Shown here: positions 25,738 through 33,346 of the stretch, piece after piece | Position numbering within the stretch: the stretch's first letter is position 1 | How the letters are laid out: the number at the start of each line of letters is the position of its first letter | Assembly: GCA_934122115.1 (NCBI GenBank) | Contig: CAKOVU010000004.1 | Coordinates: 18,771-82,770 of the forward strand | DNA: 64,000 nucleotides | Reading direction: 5' to 3' | Source: UMGS1901 sp934122115 | Lineage (GTDB): Bacteria > Bacillota > Clostridia > TANB77 > CAG-508 | Position numbers and translations under genes: made by a program | Notes under the pieces: model-generated | Told to the model about the DNA's origin: nothing | Databases searched by the model: none | What the model saw: only the letters and a program-made list of their open reading frames with translations

Positions 25738-27261
25738 ATGAGTATAAAAACGTCTAAAGAGAATATATGTGTAAACCAAATTATAGGACAAAAAGAAGAA
25801 ATTATTAGAGTAGAAGGCGATGAAATTGTACCGGATATAAAACCAGATGTTTTAAGCATTGTATCAAGTACTGGTACAGTTTGTATATACAAAAAGGAAA
25901 TACAAGATGGAAAAGTGCGTTTTGATGGAAGTATTTATATATATACAATATATATGGCAGATGATGAGACTTCAAGTATAAGAAGTATAAATTCTAGTTT
26001 GGATTTTAGTAAAACAATAGAGGTAAGCAACATTACACAAGATATGCAATTAGAAGATTATTGCCAAATACAATCAATAGATTGCAAAATACTAAATGGA
26101 AGAAAAATCAATTTAGAAGTTAGTATGAAAATGCAAGTGAAAGTATACTCGAATAATAATGTTGAAATAATAAATGACATTGCAGAAATAAACGATATAC
26201 AGAAGCTTGAAAAAAGTTATACTATAAATTCACTACTGGGAAGTGGTAGTACAAAGGTAATTGCTAAAGATACAGTAAATATAAATCAAGAAGATAATTT
26301 ATCTGAAATTATAAAGGTTAAAGTGGATATAAAAAATAAAGAAACAAAAATAAGTTATAATAAAATATTAGCAAAGGCAGATAATGTTGTAAATATTTTA
26401 TATTTAACAGAAGATAATAGAATAGGTACTGTGTCTGCAGTTATTCCAGTTATGGGATTTATAGACATGCAGAATATAAATGAACAAAATTTGTGCGATG
26501 TGTCATATGAATTAAGGAATATAGCGATAAAACCTAATAATGTTGATGAACATTCTATATACATAGAATCGGAGATAGAAATTACGGGATTAGTATATGA
26601 AAATAAAGAAATGAGGATTATACAAGACTTGTACAGTCCATCAACAGAGTTGGAGTGCAAACAGAAAAAAATAAAAGTTATGCAAAATAAGAGAAGCATA
26701 AAGCAAACATGCAATATAAGAAAACAGGAAATGATTCAAGAAATAGGAAAAAATAAAATATATGATGTTGATGTAAGACCAGTAATCATAAATACACAAA
26801 CAATAAATGGAAGAGTTTCATACGAGGGTGAATTGAATTTACGAATATTGTTTGCAAATGAAAATAATACTCAACTTCAGTGCAAAGATATTGTTGAACC
26901 ATTTACATTTAATATAGCAGATGAACAAGTTACAGTAAACACATCTATAGAAACATATATGGAAGTGAAAATGCAAGACTTTATAGTGATGCCAGATGAA
27001 AGCATTGATATGAAGATTGATCTGGAATTTAATTTAAGTATATCTAATACGGAAGATTTAAATATAATAGATGAAATTAATAATGTAGAAAATAGAAACA
27101 GAGAAAAATATAGCATAGTGATATATTATACAAGGAAAGGCGATACTTTATGGAAGATAGCTAAGAGATTTGGAAGTACGGTGGATGACATTATAAGAGT
27201 TAATAAGATAGAAAATCCAGATGTTATTTTACCAGGACAGCAATTATTTATTCCAAGATAG
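25738..27261 (+). CDS. sipL: SipL-like spore morphogenetic protein (SPOCS + LysM)
   Basis: About 507 residues with tandem DUF3794/SPOCS-type domains and a C-terminal LysM domain (YYTRKGDTLWKIAKRFGSTVDDI, about residues 458-504). This is the layout of SipL, which links the spore coat to the forespore surface in Clostridia and replaces Bacillus SpoVID. Two start codons are possible: ATG 25729 (spacing about 5 from AAAGGA) and ATG 25738 (spacing about 9 from the second AAAGGA); I chose the latter. yunB follows 17 bases downstream, so both may be expressed in sporulation. Confidence 0.85.
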   Translation: MSIKTSKENICVNQIIGQKEEIIRVEGDEIVPDIKPDVLSIVSSTGTVCIYKKEIQDGKVRFDGSIYIYTIYMADDETSSIRSINSSLDFSKTIEVSNITQDMQLEDYCQIQSIDCKILNGRKINLEVSMKMQVKVYSNNNVEIINDIAEINDIQKLEKSYTINSLLGSGSTKVIAKDTVNINQEDNLSEIIKVKVDIKNKETKISYNKILAKADNVVNILYLTEDNRIGTVSAVIPVMGFIDMQNINEQNLCDVSYELRNIAIKPNNVDEHSIYIESEIEITGLVYENKEMRIIQDLYSPSTELECKQKKIKVMQNKRSIKQTCNIRKQEMIQEIGKNKIYDVDVRPVIINTQTINGRVSYEGELNLRILFANENNTQLQCKDIVEPFTFNIADEQVTVNTSIETYMEVKMQDFIVMPDESIDMKIDLEFNLSISNTEDLNIIDEINNVENRNREKYSIVIYYTRKGDTLWKIAKRFGSTVDDIIRVNKIENPDVILPGQQLFIPR

Positions 27262-27278
27262 AGTTATTGGAGATTTAA

Positions 27279-27983
27279 ATGAAAATTGAAGATGGATACA
27301 CTAAAATATATTCAAGACCACGAATTAAATTTAATAATAAAGCTAAATTAGATATTATACAAAAGGTATTTTTTATTTCTATTATAGCTGTTATAACTGC
27401 AACAATTATAATAAAGTCAATCAATCCGATTGTGGATACATTATGCTTAGATGCTGCTAAAAATATAGCAACTAAAATATCAAATGAGGAAGCTACTGCA
27501 ATAATGGAAAAGTATAAATATGAGGACCTTGTTACAATTACCAAAGATGGCAATAATGATGTGGTTATGATACAAGCAAATGTGAATTCAATAAATGCAA
27601 TAATTTCAGATATTCCAATACATATATTAGAAAAATTAGAAGAAAATGATAATAGTAGCATAAAAATAAGATTGGGAAGTATATTTGGAATAAAGATGTT
27701 ATCTGGATATGGACCAAAAATAAATGCCAAAATAGCAAATACAGGGAATGTGGAAACAGATTTGAAATCTGATTTTACCTCACAAGGGATAAACCAAACT
27801 TTACACAGAATTTATTTAGAATTAAATATGGATGTAAATATATTAACACCATATCATATAGTAAATTCTAGAATCACGAATCAAGTATTAATAGCAGAAT
27901 CTATAATTGTGGGTAATGTACCAAGTGCATATTACAATTTAAATTCTACAAACCCGAGTGATACAATAAGTGTAATAAATTAA
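27279..27983 (+). CDS. yunB: Sporulation protein YunB
   Basis: A 234-residue protein with one N-terminal TM (about 29-49), then an extracytoplasmic domain with conserved IKIRLGSIFGIKMLSGYGP and NPSDTISVIN-like segments. YunB is a mother-cell sporulation protein in Bacillus; its biochemical role is unknown. The GGAGAT site precedes the ATG. It ends just before a shared terminator with the convergent rpsI. Confidence 0.85.
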   Translation: MKIEDGYTKIYSRPRIKFNNKAKLDIIQKVFFISIIAVITATIIIKSINPIVDTLCLDAAKNIATKISNEEATAIMEKYKYEDLVTITKDGNNDVVMIQANVNSINAIISDIPIHILEKLEENDNSSIKIRLGSIFGIKMLSGYGPKINAKIANTGNVETDLKSDFTSQGINQTLHRIYLELNMDVNILTPYHIVNSRITNQVLIAESIIVGNVPSAYYNLNSTNPSDTISVIN

Positions 27984-28016
27984 AAAATAGAACCCAATTT
28001 CTTGGGTTCTAAAAAT
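27982..28016. terminator. Bidirectional terminator between yunB and rpsI
   Basis: AGAACCCAA (27989-27997) and TTGGGTTCT (28002-28010) form a nine-base stem. A-rich sequence on the left gives a good U-tract on the - strand, ending the rplM-rpsI transcript; the + strand tail is A-rich and weaker. Confidence 0.8.
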
Positions 28017-28017
28017 A

Positions 28018-28428
28018 TTATCTCTTTGAGAATTGTGGTGCTTTTCTAGCTTTTTTAAGACCATATTTCTTTCTTTCTTTCATACGTGGATCTCTTGTTA
28101 AGAATCCGTTTGATTTTAAAGCTGGTCTGTATTCTTCTCTATTAGCTTCATTTAAAGCTCTTGCTATACCATGACGTATAGCTCCTGCTTGACCTGAAAA
28201 TCCGCCACCTTTTACTGTACAAATAACATCAAATTTATCAGCTGTATTTGTAACTGTTAAAGGTTGTTTTACTATAACTTTTAATGTTTCTTCTCCAAAA
28301 TATTCATTTAAATCTTTACCGTTAACAGTAATATTACCTTTACCACTAACTATTCTAACTCTAGCGATTGAACTTTTTCTTCTACCTGTGCCATTAAATA
28401 CTACTTGTTCTTTTTTTGCTCTAGGCAT
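28018..28428 (-). CDS. rpsI: 30S ribosomal protein S9
   Basis: Small-subunit protein whose C-terminal tail reaches the P-site tRNA. Conserved features include GRRKSSIARVR, GGGFSGQAGAIRHGIARAL and the terminal KARKAPQFSKR. At 136 residues it is a normal S9. On the - strand an AGGAGGAA site precedes the ATG; rplM lies 19 bases upstream. This rplM-rpsI pair is the standard two-gene operon and is the only housekeeping unit here facing left. Confidence 0.97.
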   Translation of the reverse strand: MPRAKKEQVVFNGTGRRKSSIARVRIVSGKGNITVNGKDLNEYFGEETLKVIVKQPLTVTNTADKFDVICTVKGGGFSGQAGAIRHGIARALNEANREEYRPALKSNGFLTRDPRMKERKKYGLKKARKAPQFSKR

Positions 28429-28447
28429 TTCTTATTCCTCCTATAAT

Positions 28448-28882
28448 CTAAAAATTCCAAATTTCTGGTTTTTGAGCAATGTTTTCATGCTCGCTGCCTG
28501 CATATACTCTTAATTTTTTAGCCATTTGTCTTCCTAAGCTATTGTGAGGAAGCATACCTGTTACAGCTAATGTCATCATTTTTTCTGGTTTGTTTTCTAA
28601 CATAACTTTAGCAGAAGTTTCTTTCATTCCACCAATGTAACCAGAATGATGTCTGTACATTTTTTGGTTCAATTTATTTCCTGTTAAAATAACTTTTTCA
28701 CAATTTATGATAATAACGTGATCACCTGCATCCATATTAGGAGTATAAGTAGGTTTATGTTTTCCTCTTAATAATTTTGCTGCTTCTGCTGCAACTCTTC
28801 CTAATGGTTTATTTGCGGCATCAATTATATACCATTTTCTTTCAATTTCACTTTTCTTTATACTATATGTTGTATTATTCAT
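28448..28882 (-). CDS. rplM: 50S ribosomal protein L13
   Basis: Large-subunit assembly protein of 144 residues. Core segments are RKWYIIDAANKPLGRVA, RGKHKPTYTPNMDAGDHV and MLPHNSLGRQM. I chose the ATG at 28882 (reverse strand) because GGAGGG lies about 11 bases upstream; an upstream ATG at 28927 would add 15 residues without homology support. First gene of the rplM-rpsI operon, behind a leader of about 100 bases. Confidence 0.96.
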   Translation of the reverse strand: MNNTTYSIKKSEIERKWYIIDAANKPLGRVAAEAAKLLRGKHKPTYTPNMDAGDHVIIINCEKVILTGNKLNQKMYRHHSGYIGGMKETSAKVMLENKPEKMMTLAVTGMLPHNSLGRQMAKKLRVYAGSEHENIAQKPEIWNF

Positions 28883-28934
28883 GGTAAAAAATACCCTCCA
28901 TTCAAATAATTTATATATATGAAACAATTTAATA

Positions 28935-28958
28935 AATAACTACCGGGGAGAAGCTATT
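28935..28958 (-). promoter_or_regulatory. Hairpin in the rplM leader (possible L13 autoregulatory site)
   Basis: On the - strand AATAGCT and AGTTATT pair over seven bases around a TCTCCCCGGT loop, inside the transcribed leader between promoter and rplM. Many Bacillota rplM mRNAs carry an L13-responsive leader; this is a plausible but unproven example. The gap 28883-29209 otherwise holds only the two divergent promoters and the infC leader. Confidence 0.4.
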
Positions 28959-28990
28959 CATATCTTGTCATATTCACTAAATGCTCTACT

Positions 28991-29019
28991 ATTTTATTAT
29001 AAAAATTTAAAAAAGTCAA
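28991..29019 (-). promoter_or_regulatory. Sigma-A promoter of rplM-rpsI
   Basis: On the - strand TTGACT (29014-29019), 17 bases, TAAAAT (28991-28996). It faces away from the infC promoter, whose -35 lies about 20 bases further right. Confidence 0.65.
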
Positions 29020-29037
29020 GTAAAAAACGAAAAAGTA

Positions 29038-29069
29038 TTGACAATATATTTTTTTTAGTGTATTATAAT
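29038..29069 (+). promoter_or_regulatory. Promoter of infC-rpmI-rplT
   Basis: Perfect TTGACA (29038-29043); TATTAT at 29061-29066 gives a 17-base spacer, with an overlapping TATAAT at 29064-29069. Confidence 0.65.
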
Positions 29070-29080
29070 TATTGTTAAAG

Positions 29081-29193
29081 AAGCAATCCGTGCTCACCTT
29101 AGCAGATAGCAAAAGGTTATTGATAAAAATTTAATATAATAAATTATATATTTTTTATTGTACGGATTGGCTTTAGAAGTCAATCTTATTTTT
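29081..29193 (+). promoter_or_regulatory. infC leader attenuator (L20-type)
   Basis: Two exclusive structures are visible. The 5' AAGCAATCCGT (29081-29091) pairs with ACGGATTGGCTT (29162-29173), an antiterminator-like stem. Alternatively GATTGGCTT (29165-29173) pairs with AAGTCAATC (29177-29185) and is followed by TTATTTTT: a terminator. They share 29165-29173. In Bacillus the infC leader is controlled by L20 through such a switch; the effector here is inferred. Confidence 0.8.
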
Positions 29194-29209
29194 ATGGAGG
29201 TGTTTTAAT

Positions 29210-29725
29210 ATAAAACAAGAGTTACTAATTAATGAAAAAATTAGAGCAAACAAAGTTCAAGTTATAGGAGCAAATGGAGAAAAGCTAGGGATCCTTTCAT
29301 TATACGAAGCTTTAGATAAAGCAGCTGATGAAAAATTGGATTTAGTATTGGTATCGCCAAATGCAGAACCACCAGTTTGTAAATTAATGAATTATGGAAA
29401 ATATAAATTTGAACAAGCTAAGAAAGAAAAAGAATCTAAGAAAAATCAAAAAACTTTTGAAATAAAAGAAATTAGAATTACACCAAATATAGAAAAACAC
29501 GATTTTGAATTTAAAGCAAAAAATGCAAGGAAGTTTCTAGAAGATGGTAATAAAGTAAAAATTACAGTTAGATTTAGAGGAAGAGAATTAAATTATGTAA
29601 AAGCTGGAGAAGCCAATCTAAATCAATTTTCAGAAGCATTAGCTGATATAGCTGTAGTTGAGAAAAAGCCATTATTAGAAGGAAAAAATATGTTTATTAT
29701 ATTGGCTAAAAAAACTGAAAAATAA
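29210..29725 (+). CDS. infC: Translation initiation factor IF-3, AUA start
   Basis: IF-3 prevents premature subunit joining and rejects non-canonical start codons. The N-domain begins ELLINEKIRANKVQVIG and the C-domain contains EIRITPNIEKHDF and VRFRGRE. No ATG, GTG or TTG occurs at the right place; ATA at 29210 lies nine bases after GGAGG (29196-29200) and gives 171 residues, the usual size. Rare start codons are a known autoregulatory feature of infC (AUU in E. coli). First gene of the infC-rpmI-rplT operon. Confidence 0.94.
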   Translation: MKQELLINEKIRANKVQVIGANGEKLGILSLYEALDKAADEKLDLVLVSPNAEPPVCKLMNYGKYKFEQAKKEKESKKNQKTFEIKEIRITPNIEKHDFEFKAKNARKFLEDGNKVKITVRFRGRELNYVKAGEANLNQFSEALADIAVVEKKPLLEGKNMFIILAKKTEK

Positions 29726-29771
29726 ATAGTCAATTGTTATAAATTTAATTATCTTTAAGGAGGAGTAAAAT

Positions 29772-29978
29772 ATGCCAAAGTTAAAAACAAATAAAGCTGC
29801 AAAGAAAAGATATGATTATACAGCTACAGGTAAAGTTAAAAGAACAAAATCAAACAGAAGACATTTATTAGCAAATAAAACTTCAAGAGCTAAATCAAGA
29901 GGAAAAATCCAAGATGCTTACGCAGATAAAACATGTGAAGCAGGAATTAAAAAATTACTACCATATGGTAACAAATAA
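29772..29978 (+). CDS. rpmI: 50S ribosomal protein L35
   Basis: A 68-residue basic protein with the L35 start MPKLKTNKAAKKRY and the conserved KRTKSNRRHLLANKT segment. It sits between infC and rplT as in most bacteria, with AAGGAGGAG upstream of the ATG. Confidence 0.96.
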   Translation: MPKLKTNKAAKKRYDYTATGKVKRTKSNRRHLLANKTSRAKSRGKIQDAYADKTCEAGIKKLLPYGNK

Positions 29979-29995
29979 AGGAAGGTGAATAGAGA

Positions 29996-30349
29996 ATGGC
30001 AAGAGTAAAAACAGCAATAATAACACGTAAAAAGCACAATAAAATATTAAAAAGAGCAAAAGGATATTATGGAGCAAAGCATTATAGATTTAGAATGGCT
30101 AAACAAGCTGTTATGAAATCTGGAGCATATGCATATGTAGGAAGAAAAGATAAAAAATCTAATTTCAGAAAATTATGGATAGCAAGAATAAATGCTGCAG
30201 CAAGAATGAATGGAATGACTTACAGTAACTTAGTTAACGGATTAAAGAAAGCTAATGTAGTTATAAACAGAAAAATGTTGGCTGAAATGGCAGTTTCAGA
30301 TCCAGTTGCTTTTACAAAAGTTGTAGAGATTGCTAAAAAAGCAAAATAA
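29996..30349 (+). CDS. rplT: 50S ribosomal protein L20
   Basis: Early assembly protein of the large subunit and, in Bacillus, the repressor of this operon through the infC leader. 117 residues with HNKILKRAKGYYGAKH and LWIARINAAARMNG. It begins 17 bases after rpmI with GGAAGG. A terminator follows. Confidence 0.97.
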   Translation: MARVKTAIITRKKHNKILKRAKGYYGAKHYRFRMAKQAVMKSGAYAYVGRKDKKSNFRKLWIARINAAARMNGMTYSNLVNGLKKANVVINRKMLAEMAVSDPVAFTKVVEIAKKAK

Positions 30350-30356
30350 GATAAAT

Positions 30357-30393
30357 AAAATTGTAGAATTCATATGAGTACTACAATTTTTTT
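30357..30393 (+). terminator. Terminator of infC-rpmI-rplT
   Basis: AAAATTGTAG (30357-30366) and CTACAATTTT (30381-30390) pair over 10 bases with a 14-base loop, then T residues. Confidence 0.85.
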
Positions 30394-30421
30394 ATTTATA
30401 TCTAAAAAAGGAGAACAAGAA

Positions 30422-31120
30422 ATGGAAAATTGGTTAGAAAGAGAAGAATTATTAATAGGAAAAGAAAATGTGGAAAAAATAAATAATACGAAAGTAGCAA
30501 TATTTGGCTGCGGAGGAGTTGGCTCATATGCAGTAGAAGCATTAGCAAGGGCAGGAATTGGTAAGTTTGTGTTGGTAGATAAAGATGTGGTTGATTTAAC
30601 AAATATAAATAGACAACTAATTGCAGATACTACAACTGTTGGACGTACTAAAGTAGAAGTTGAGAAAGAAAGAATTTTAAAAATAAATCCAAAAGCTAGT
30701 GTGGAAATATATAAAGAATTCTATACTGAAAATAATAGAAATGAGTTAGTAAGAAACGATTACGATTATATAGTTGATGCTATAGATTCAGTGTCTTCTA
30801 AAGTTGCACTAATACAGACTGCACATGAAAAAAATATAAATATAATATCTGCTATGGGAATGGGAAATAAATTGAATCCTACTATGATAAATGTTGCAGA
30901 TATTAGCAAAACTGAAGTATGCCCACTGGCAAAGGTAATGAGAAAAAAGCTAAAACAATTAGGAATATTACATACAAAAGTGGTTTATTCAAAAGAATTG
31001 CCAACAAGAGCTGATAATAGTGAAGAAAACAAAAGGACAACAGCTAGTATAAGTTTTATGCCTTCAGTAGCAGGTTTAATAATAGCAAGCGAAATAATAA
31101 AAGATGTTATTTGCAAATAA
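30422..31120 (+). CDS. tcdA: tRNA threonylcarbamoyladenosine dehydratase (TcdA/CsdL family)
   Basis: E1-like ATP-dependent enzyme that cyclises t6A37 of tRNA to ct6A. The nucleotide-binding GCGGVGSYAVEALARAG and the VDKDVVDLTNINRQ segment are typical of ThiF/MoeB-fold enzymes, and DAIDSVSSK follows. I chose ATG 30422 (232 residues) because AAAGGAG lies about 10 bases upstream; an in-frame ATG at 30374 falls inside the preceding terminator. tsaD, needed to make t6A, is elsewhere in the window (56.0 kb). Confidence 0.9.
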   Translation: MENWLEREELLIGKENVEKINNTKVAIFGCGGVGSYAVEALARAGIGKFVLVDKDVVDLTNINRQLIADTTTVGRTKVEVEKERILKINPKASVEIYKEFYTENNRNELVRNDYDYIVDAIDSVSSKVALIQTAHEKNINIISAMGMGNKLNPTMINVADISKTEVCPLAKVMRKKLKQLGILHTKVVYSKELPTRADNSEENKRTTASISFMPSVAGLIIASEIIKDVICK

Positions 31121-31124
31121 AATT

Positions 31125-31153
31125 GCATAATTTTATAAAAAAAGGAAATGCTA
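31125..31153 (+). promoter_or_regulatory. Candidate forespore (sigma-G type) promoter of dodecin-spoVA
   Basis: GCATA (31125-31129), 17 bases, AATGCTA (31147-31153) resembles the sigma-F/G pattern GHATR and CATnnTA, with one mismatch at the first -10 base. The genes downstream are spore-specific in relatives, which supports the reading. Confidence 0.45.
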
Positions 31154-31187
31154 ATTCTGAAAATGAAAATTTGGAGGTAAGAGATAA

Positions 31188-31394
31188 ATGGAAAAACATT
31201 TAATGATAACAGGGTCTTCAAAAGTTTCGTGGAAAGATGCAGTTATTCAAACAATAGCAGAGGCATCAAGAACTTTGGATTACCTAACAGGAATTAGCAT
31301 TTTAAACCAGAGAGCAAAAATAAATGAGAATAGAATAGTTGAATATTATGTTGATGTAGATTTAACTTTTATGATTGATAGAGAAAGGGAGTAA
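31188..31394 (+). CDS. Dodecin family protein
   Basis: A 68-residue protein of the dodecin fold: SSKVSWKDAVIQTIAEASRTL, ITGISILNQRAKI-like strand and RIVEYYVDVDLTFMID. Dodecins form 12-mers that bind flavin or other small ligands. It starts the spoVAC-spoVAD-spoVAE run, nine bases before spoVAC, so it is probably made in the forespore. GGAGGT precedes the ATG. Confidence 0.85.
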   Translation: MEKHLMITGSSKVSWKDAVIQTIAEASRTLDYLTGISILNQRAKINENRIVEYYVDVDLTFMIDRERE

Positions 31395-31403
31395 AGAGGA
31401 GTT

Positions 31404-31844
31404 ATGGAAAAGATTAATACGCCTAAAGAATATAGCGATTATGTAGATAAAAAATCTCCTAACTCACCAATATTAAAAAATTGTTTTAATGCTTTCTGGG
31501 TAGGAGGATTAATTTGTTCAATTGGACAAATTATTATGGATTTTTGTATGTATAAAGGTATGGATAATACACTTGCCTCAACAGTTGTTTCTATATCTTT
31601 AATAGCAGTTTCTGCAATATTAACTGGACTAAATGTGTTTAACAGGATTGGAAAATTTGCAGGTGCAGGCTCTTTAGTACCAATTACAGGTTTTGCAAAT
31701 TCAATTGTTTCTCCAGCGATAGAATACAAATCAGAAGGTTACATTATGGGTGTTGGAGGAAAAATGTTTACAGTTGCAGGGCCAGTTTTAGTTTTTGGTA
31801 TTTCTACATCTGTAATTATAGGAATTATTGCATCTATATTTTAA
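31404..31844 (+). CDS. spoVAC: Stage V sporulation protein AC
   Basis: Integral inner-membrane protein of the spore, part of the SpoVA channel that imports dipicolinic acid and releases it at germination. 146 residues with about four TMs; the conserved core is FAGAGSLVPITGFANSIVSPAIEYK. SpoVAC of Bacillus acts as a mechanosensitive channel. GAGGAG precedes the ATG, nine bases after the dodecin gene. Confidence 0.95.
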   Translation: MEKINTPKEYSDYVDKKSPNSPILKNCFNAFWVGGLICSIGQIIMDFCMYKGMDNTLASTVVSISLIAVSAILTGLNVFNRIGKFAGAGSLVPITGFANSIVSPAIEYKSEGYIMGVGGKMFTVAGPVLVFGISTSVIIGIIASIF

Positions 31845-31862
31845 ATTAATGGAGGTTTTAGT

Positions 31863-32867
31863 GTGAAAAAGATAGGCAAGCAAACTATAAGCTTTGATGA
31901 ACCACCGATAATTGTAGAAACTGCATCAATAGTAGGACCAAAAGAATCAGATGGTCCGCTAGCCAAGTATTTTGATAAATGTTTGGAAGATGAATTTTGG
32001 GGAGAAAAAACATGGGAAAAAGCAGAAAGCAAAATAATAAAAGAAACTGTAAATTTAGCAATTTCAAAAGCAAATTTAGCTAATACAGATATAGACTATT
32101 GCTTTGCAGGAGATTTATTAAATCAATGTCTTTCTTGTGATTTTGGATTAAGAGAAACCAATATACCGTATTTTGGAATATTTGGAGCATGCTCTACATT
32201 TGTGGAAGGAATGTGTTTGGGTTCTGTTTTTATAGAAGGAAAAGCTGCAAATAATGTAGTATGTGCAACTTCAAGCCATTTTTGTAGTGCTGAAAAACAA
32301 TTCAGGTTTCCTTTGGAGTTAGGAACACAAAGACCACCAACAGCACAGTGGACTGTTACAGGGGCTGGTGCTGCAGTGTTATCTTCAAACGGAGAAGGAC
32401 CTAAAATAACTAATATAACACCAGGGAAGATTGTAGATATGGGAATAAAGGATGCAAACAATATGGGAGCAGCAATGGCACCAGCAGCATTAGACACTTT
32501 AATAACTCATTTACAGGATACTGGAAGAAAGCCAAGCTATTATGATGCAATAATAACTGGAGATTTAGGACATGTAGGTAAAGAAATATTAGCAGAAATG
32601 GCCGAAAGTAAAGGGTATAATATAAATTCTAATTATAATGACTGTGGAGTATTGATGTTTGACAAAGAAAAACAAGATACTCACTCGGGAGGAAGTGGAT
32701 GTGCTTGTATAGCAACTACTTTTTCTGGCTACTTTTTTAAACAATTGAAAGAAAAGAAAATTAAAAAAATATTATTGATGGCAACAGGAGCTCTTATGAA
32801 TTCCACAAGTACACAGCAAGGTGAAACGATACCAGGAATAGCACATGCCGTATCAATTGAAATTTAA
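31863..32867 (+). CDS. spoVAD: Stage V sporulation protein AD
   Basis: Soluble thiolase-fold protein of the SpoVA complex that binds dipicolinic acid. 334 residues; conserved segments include GPKESDGPLAKYFD, FGIFGACSTFVEG and TQRPPTAQWTVTGAGA. The start is GTG 31863 with GGAGGT seven bases upstream. It lies between spoVAC and spoVAE, the normal order. Confidence 0.96.
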   Translation: MKKIGKQTISFDEPPIIVETASIVGPKESDGPLAKYFDKCLEDEFWGEKTWEKAESKIIKETVNLAISKANLANTDIDYCFAGDLLNQCLSCDFGLRETNIPYFGIFGACSTFVEGMCLGSVFIEGKAANNVVCATSSHFCSAEKQFRFPLELGTQRPPTAQWTVTGAGAAVLSSNGEGPKITNITPGKIVDMGIKDANNMGAAMAPAALDTLITHLQDTGRKPSYYDAIITGDLGHVGKEILAEMAESKGYNINSNYNDCGVLMFDKEKQDTHSGGSGCACIATTFSGYFFKQLKEKKIKKILLMATGALMNSTSTQQGETIPGIAHAVSIEI

Positions 32868-32881
32868 GGAGGTCAATTTAA

Positions 32882-33268
32882 ATGGAATTTATACAAAGCA
32901 TTGACTGGATGCAATTATTAAGATGTTTTATAACAGGTGGAGCAATATGTATAATTGGTCAAATATTATTAGACAAAACAAAACTTACACCTGCAAGAAT
33001 ATTAGTAACTTTTGTAACGGTTGGAGCAATACTTGGAGGATTAGGAATATATAAATATTTAATAGATTTTGCTGGAGCTGGAGCAACAGTACCTCTTACA
33101 GGATTCGGAGCTAATTTATCAAAAGGGGCAATTGAATCTGTAAAAGAGATAGGCGTTTTAGGAGCTTTTATTGGTGGAGTTAAAGCTTCTGCAGGAGGAA
33201 TAGCAGCAGCTATATTCTTTGGATATTTAGCATCTTTGATTGCAAAACCAAAAATAAAAAAACAATAA
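32882..33268 (+). CDS. spoVAE: Stage V sporulation protein AE (AEb type)
   Basis: A 128-residue membrane protein with three to four TMs and the family core FAGAGATVPLTGFGANLSKG, which is related to the SpoVAC core. Completes the spoVAC-D-E set that forms the minimal dipicolinate channel in many Clostridia. GGAGGT precedes the ATG, 14 bases after spoVAD. Confidence 0.95.
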   Translation: MEFIQSIDWMQLLRCFITGGAICIIGQILLDKTKLTPARILVTFVTVGAILGGLGIYKYLIDFAGAGATVPLTGFGANLSKGAIESVKEIGVLGAFIGGVKASAGGIAAAIFFGYLASLIAKPKIKKQ

Positions 33269-33346
33269 TATATCAAAAAAATATTGAAAAATAATGTCGG
33301 TAATGATATAGTAATAATCGAAAATAAATTAAGGGAAGGAAGATAT

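Noticed and set aside
30374..30421. ATG 30374 as the tcdA start
   Set aside because: It lies inside the rplT terminator loop and would add 16 non-conserved residues; ATG 30422 has AAAGGAG at the right distance.
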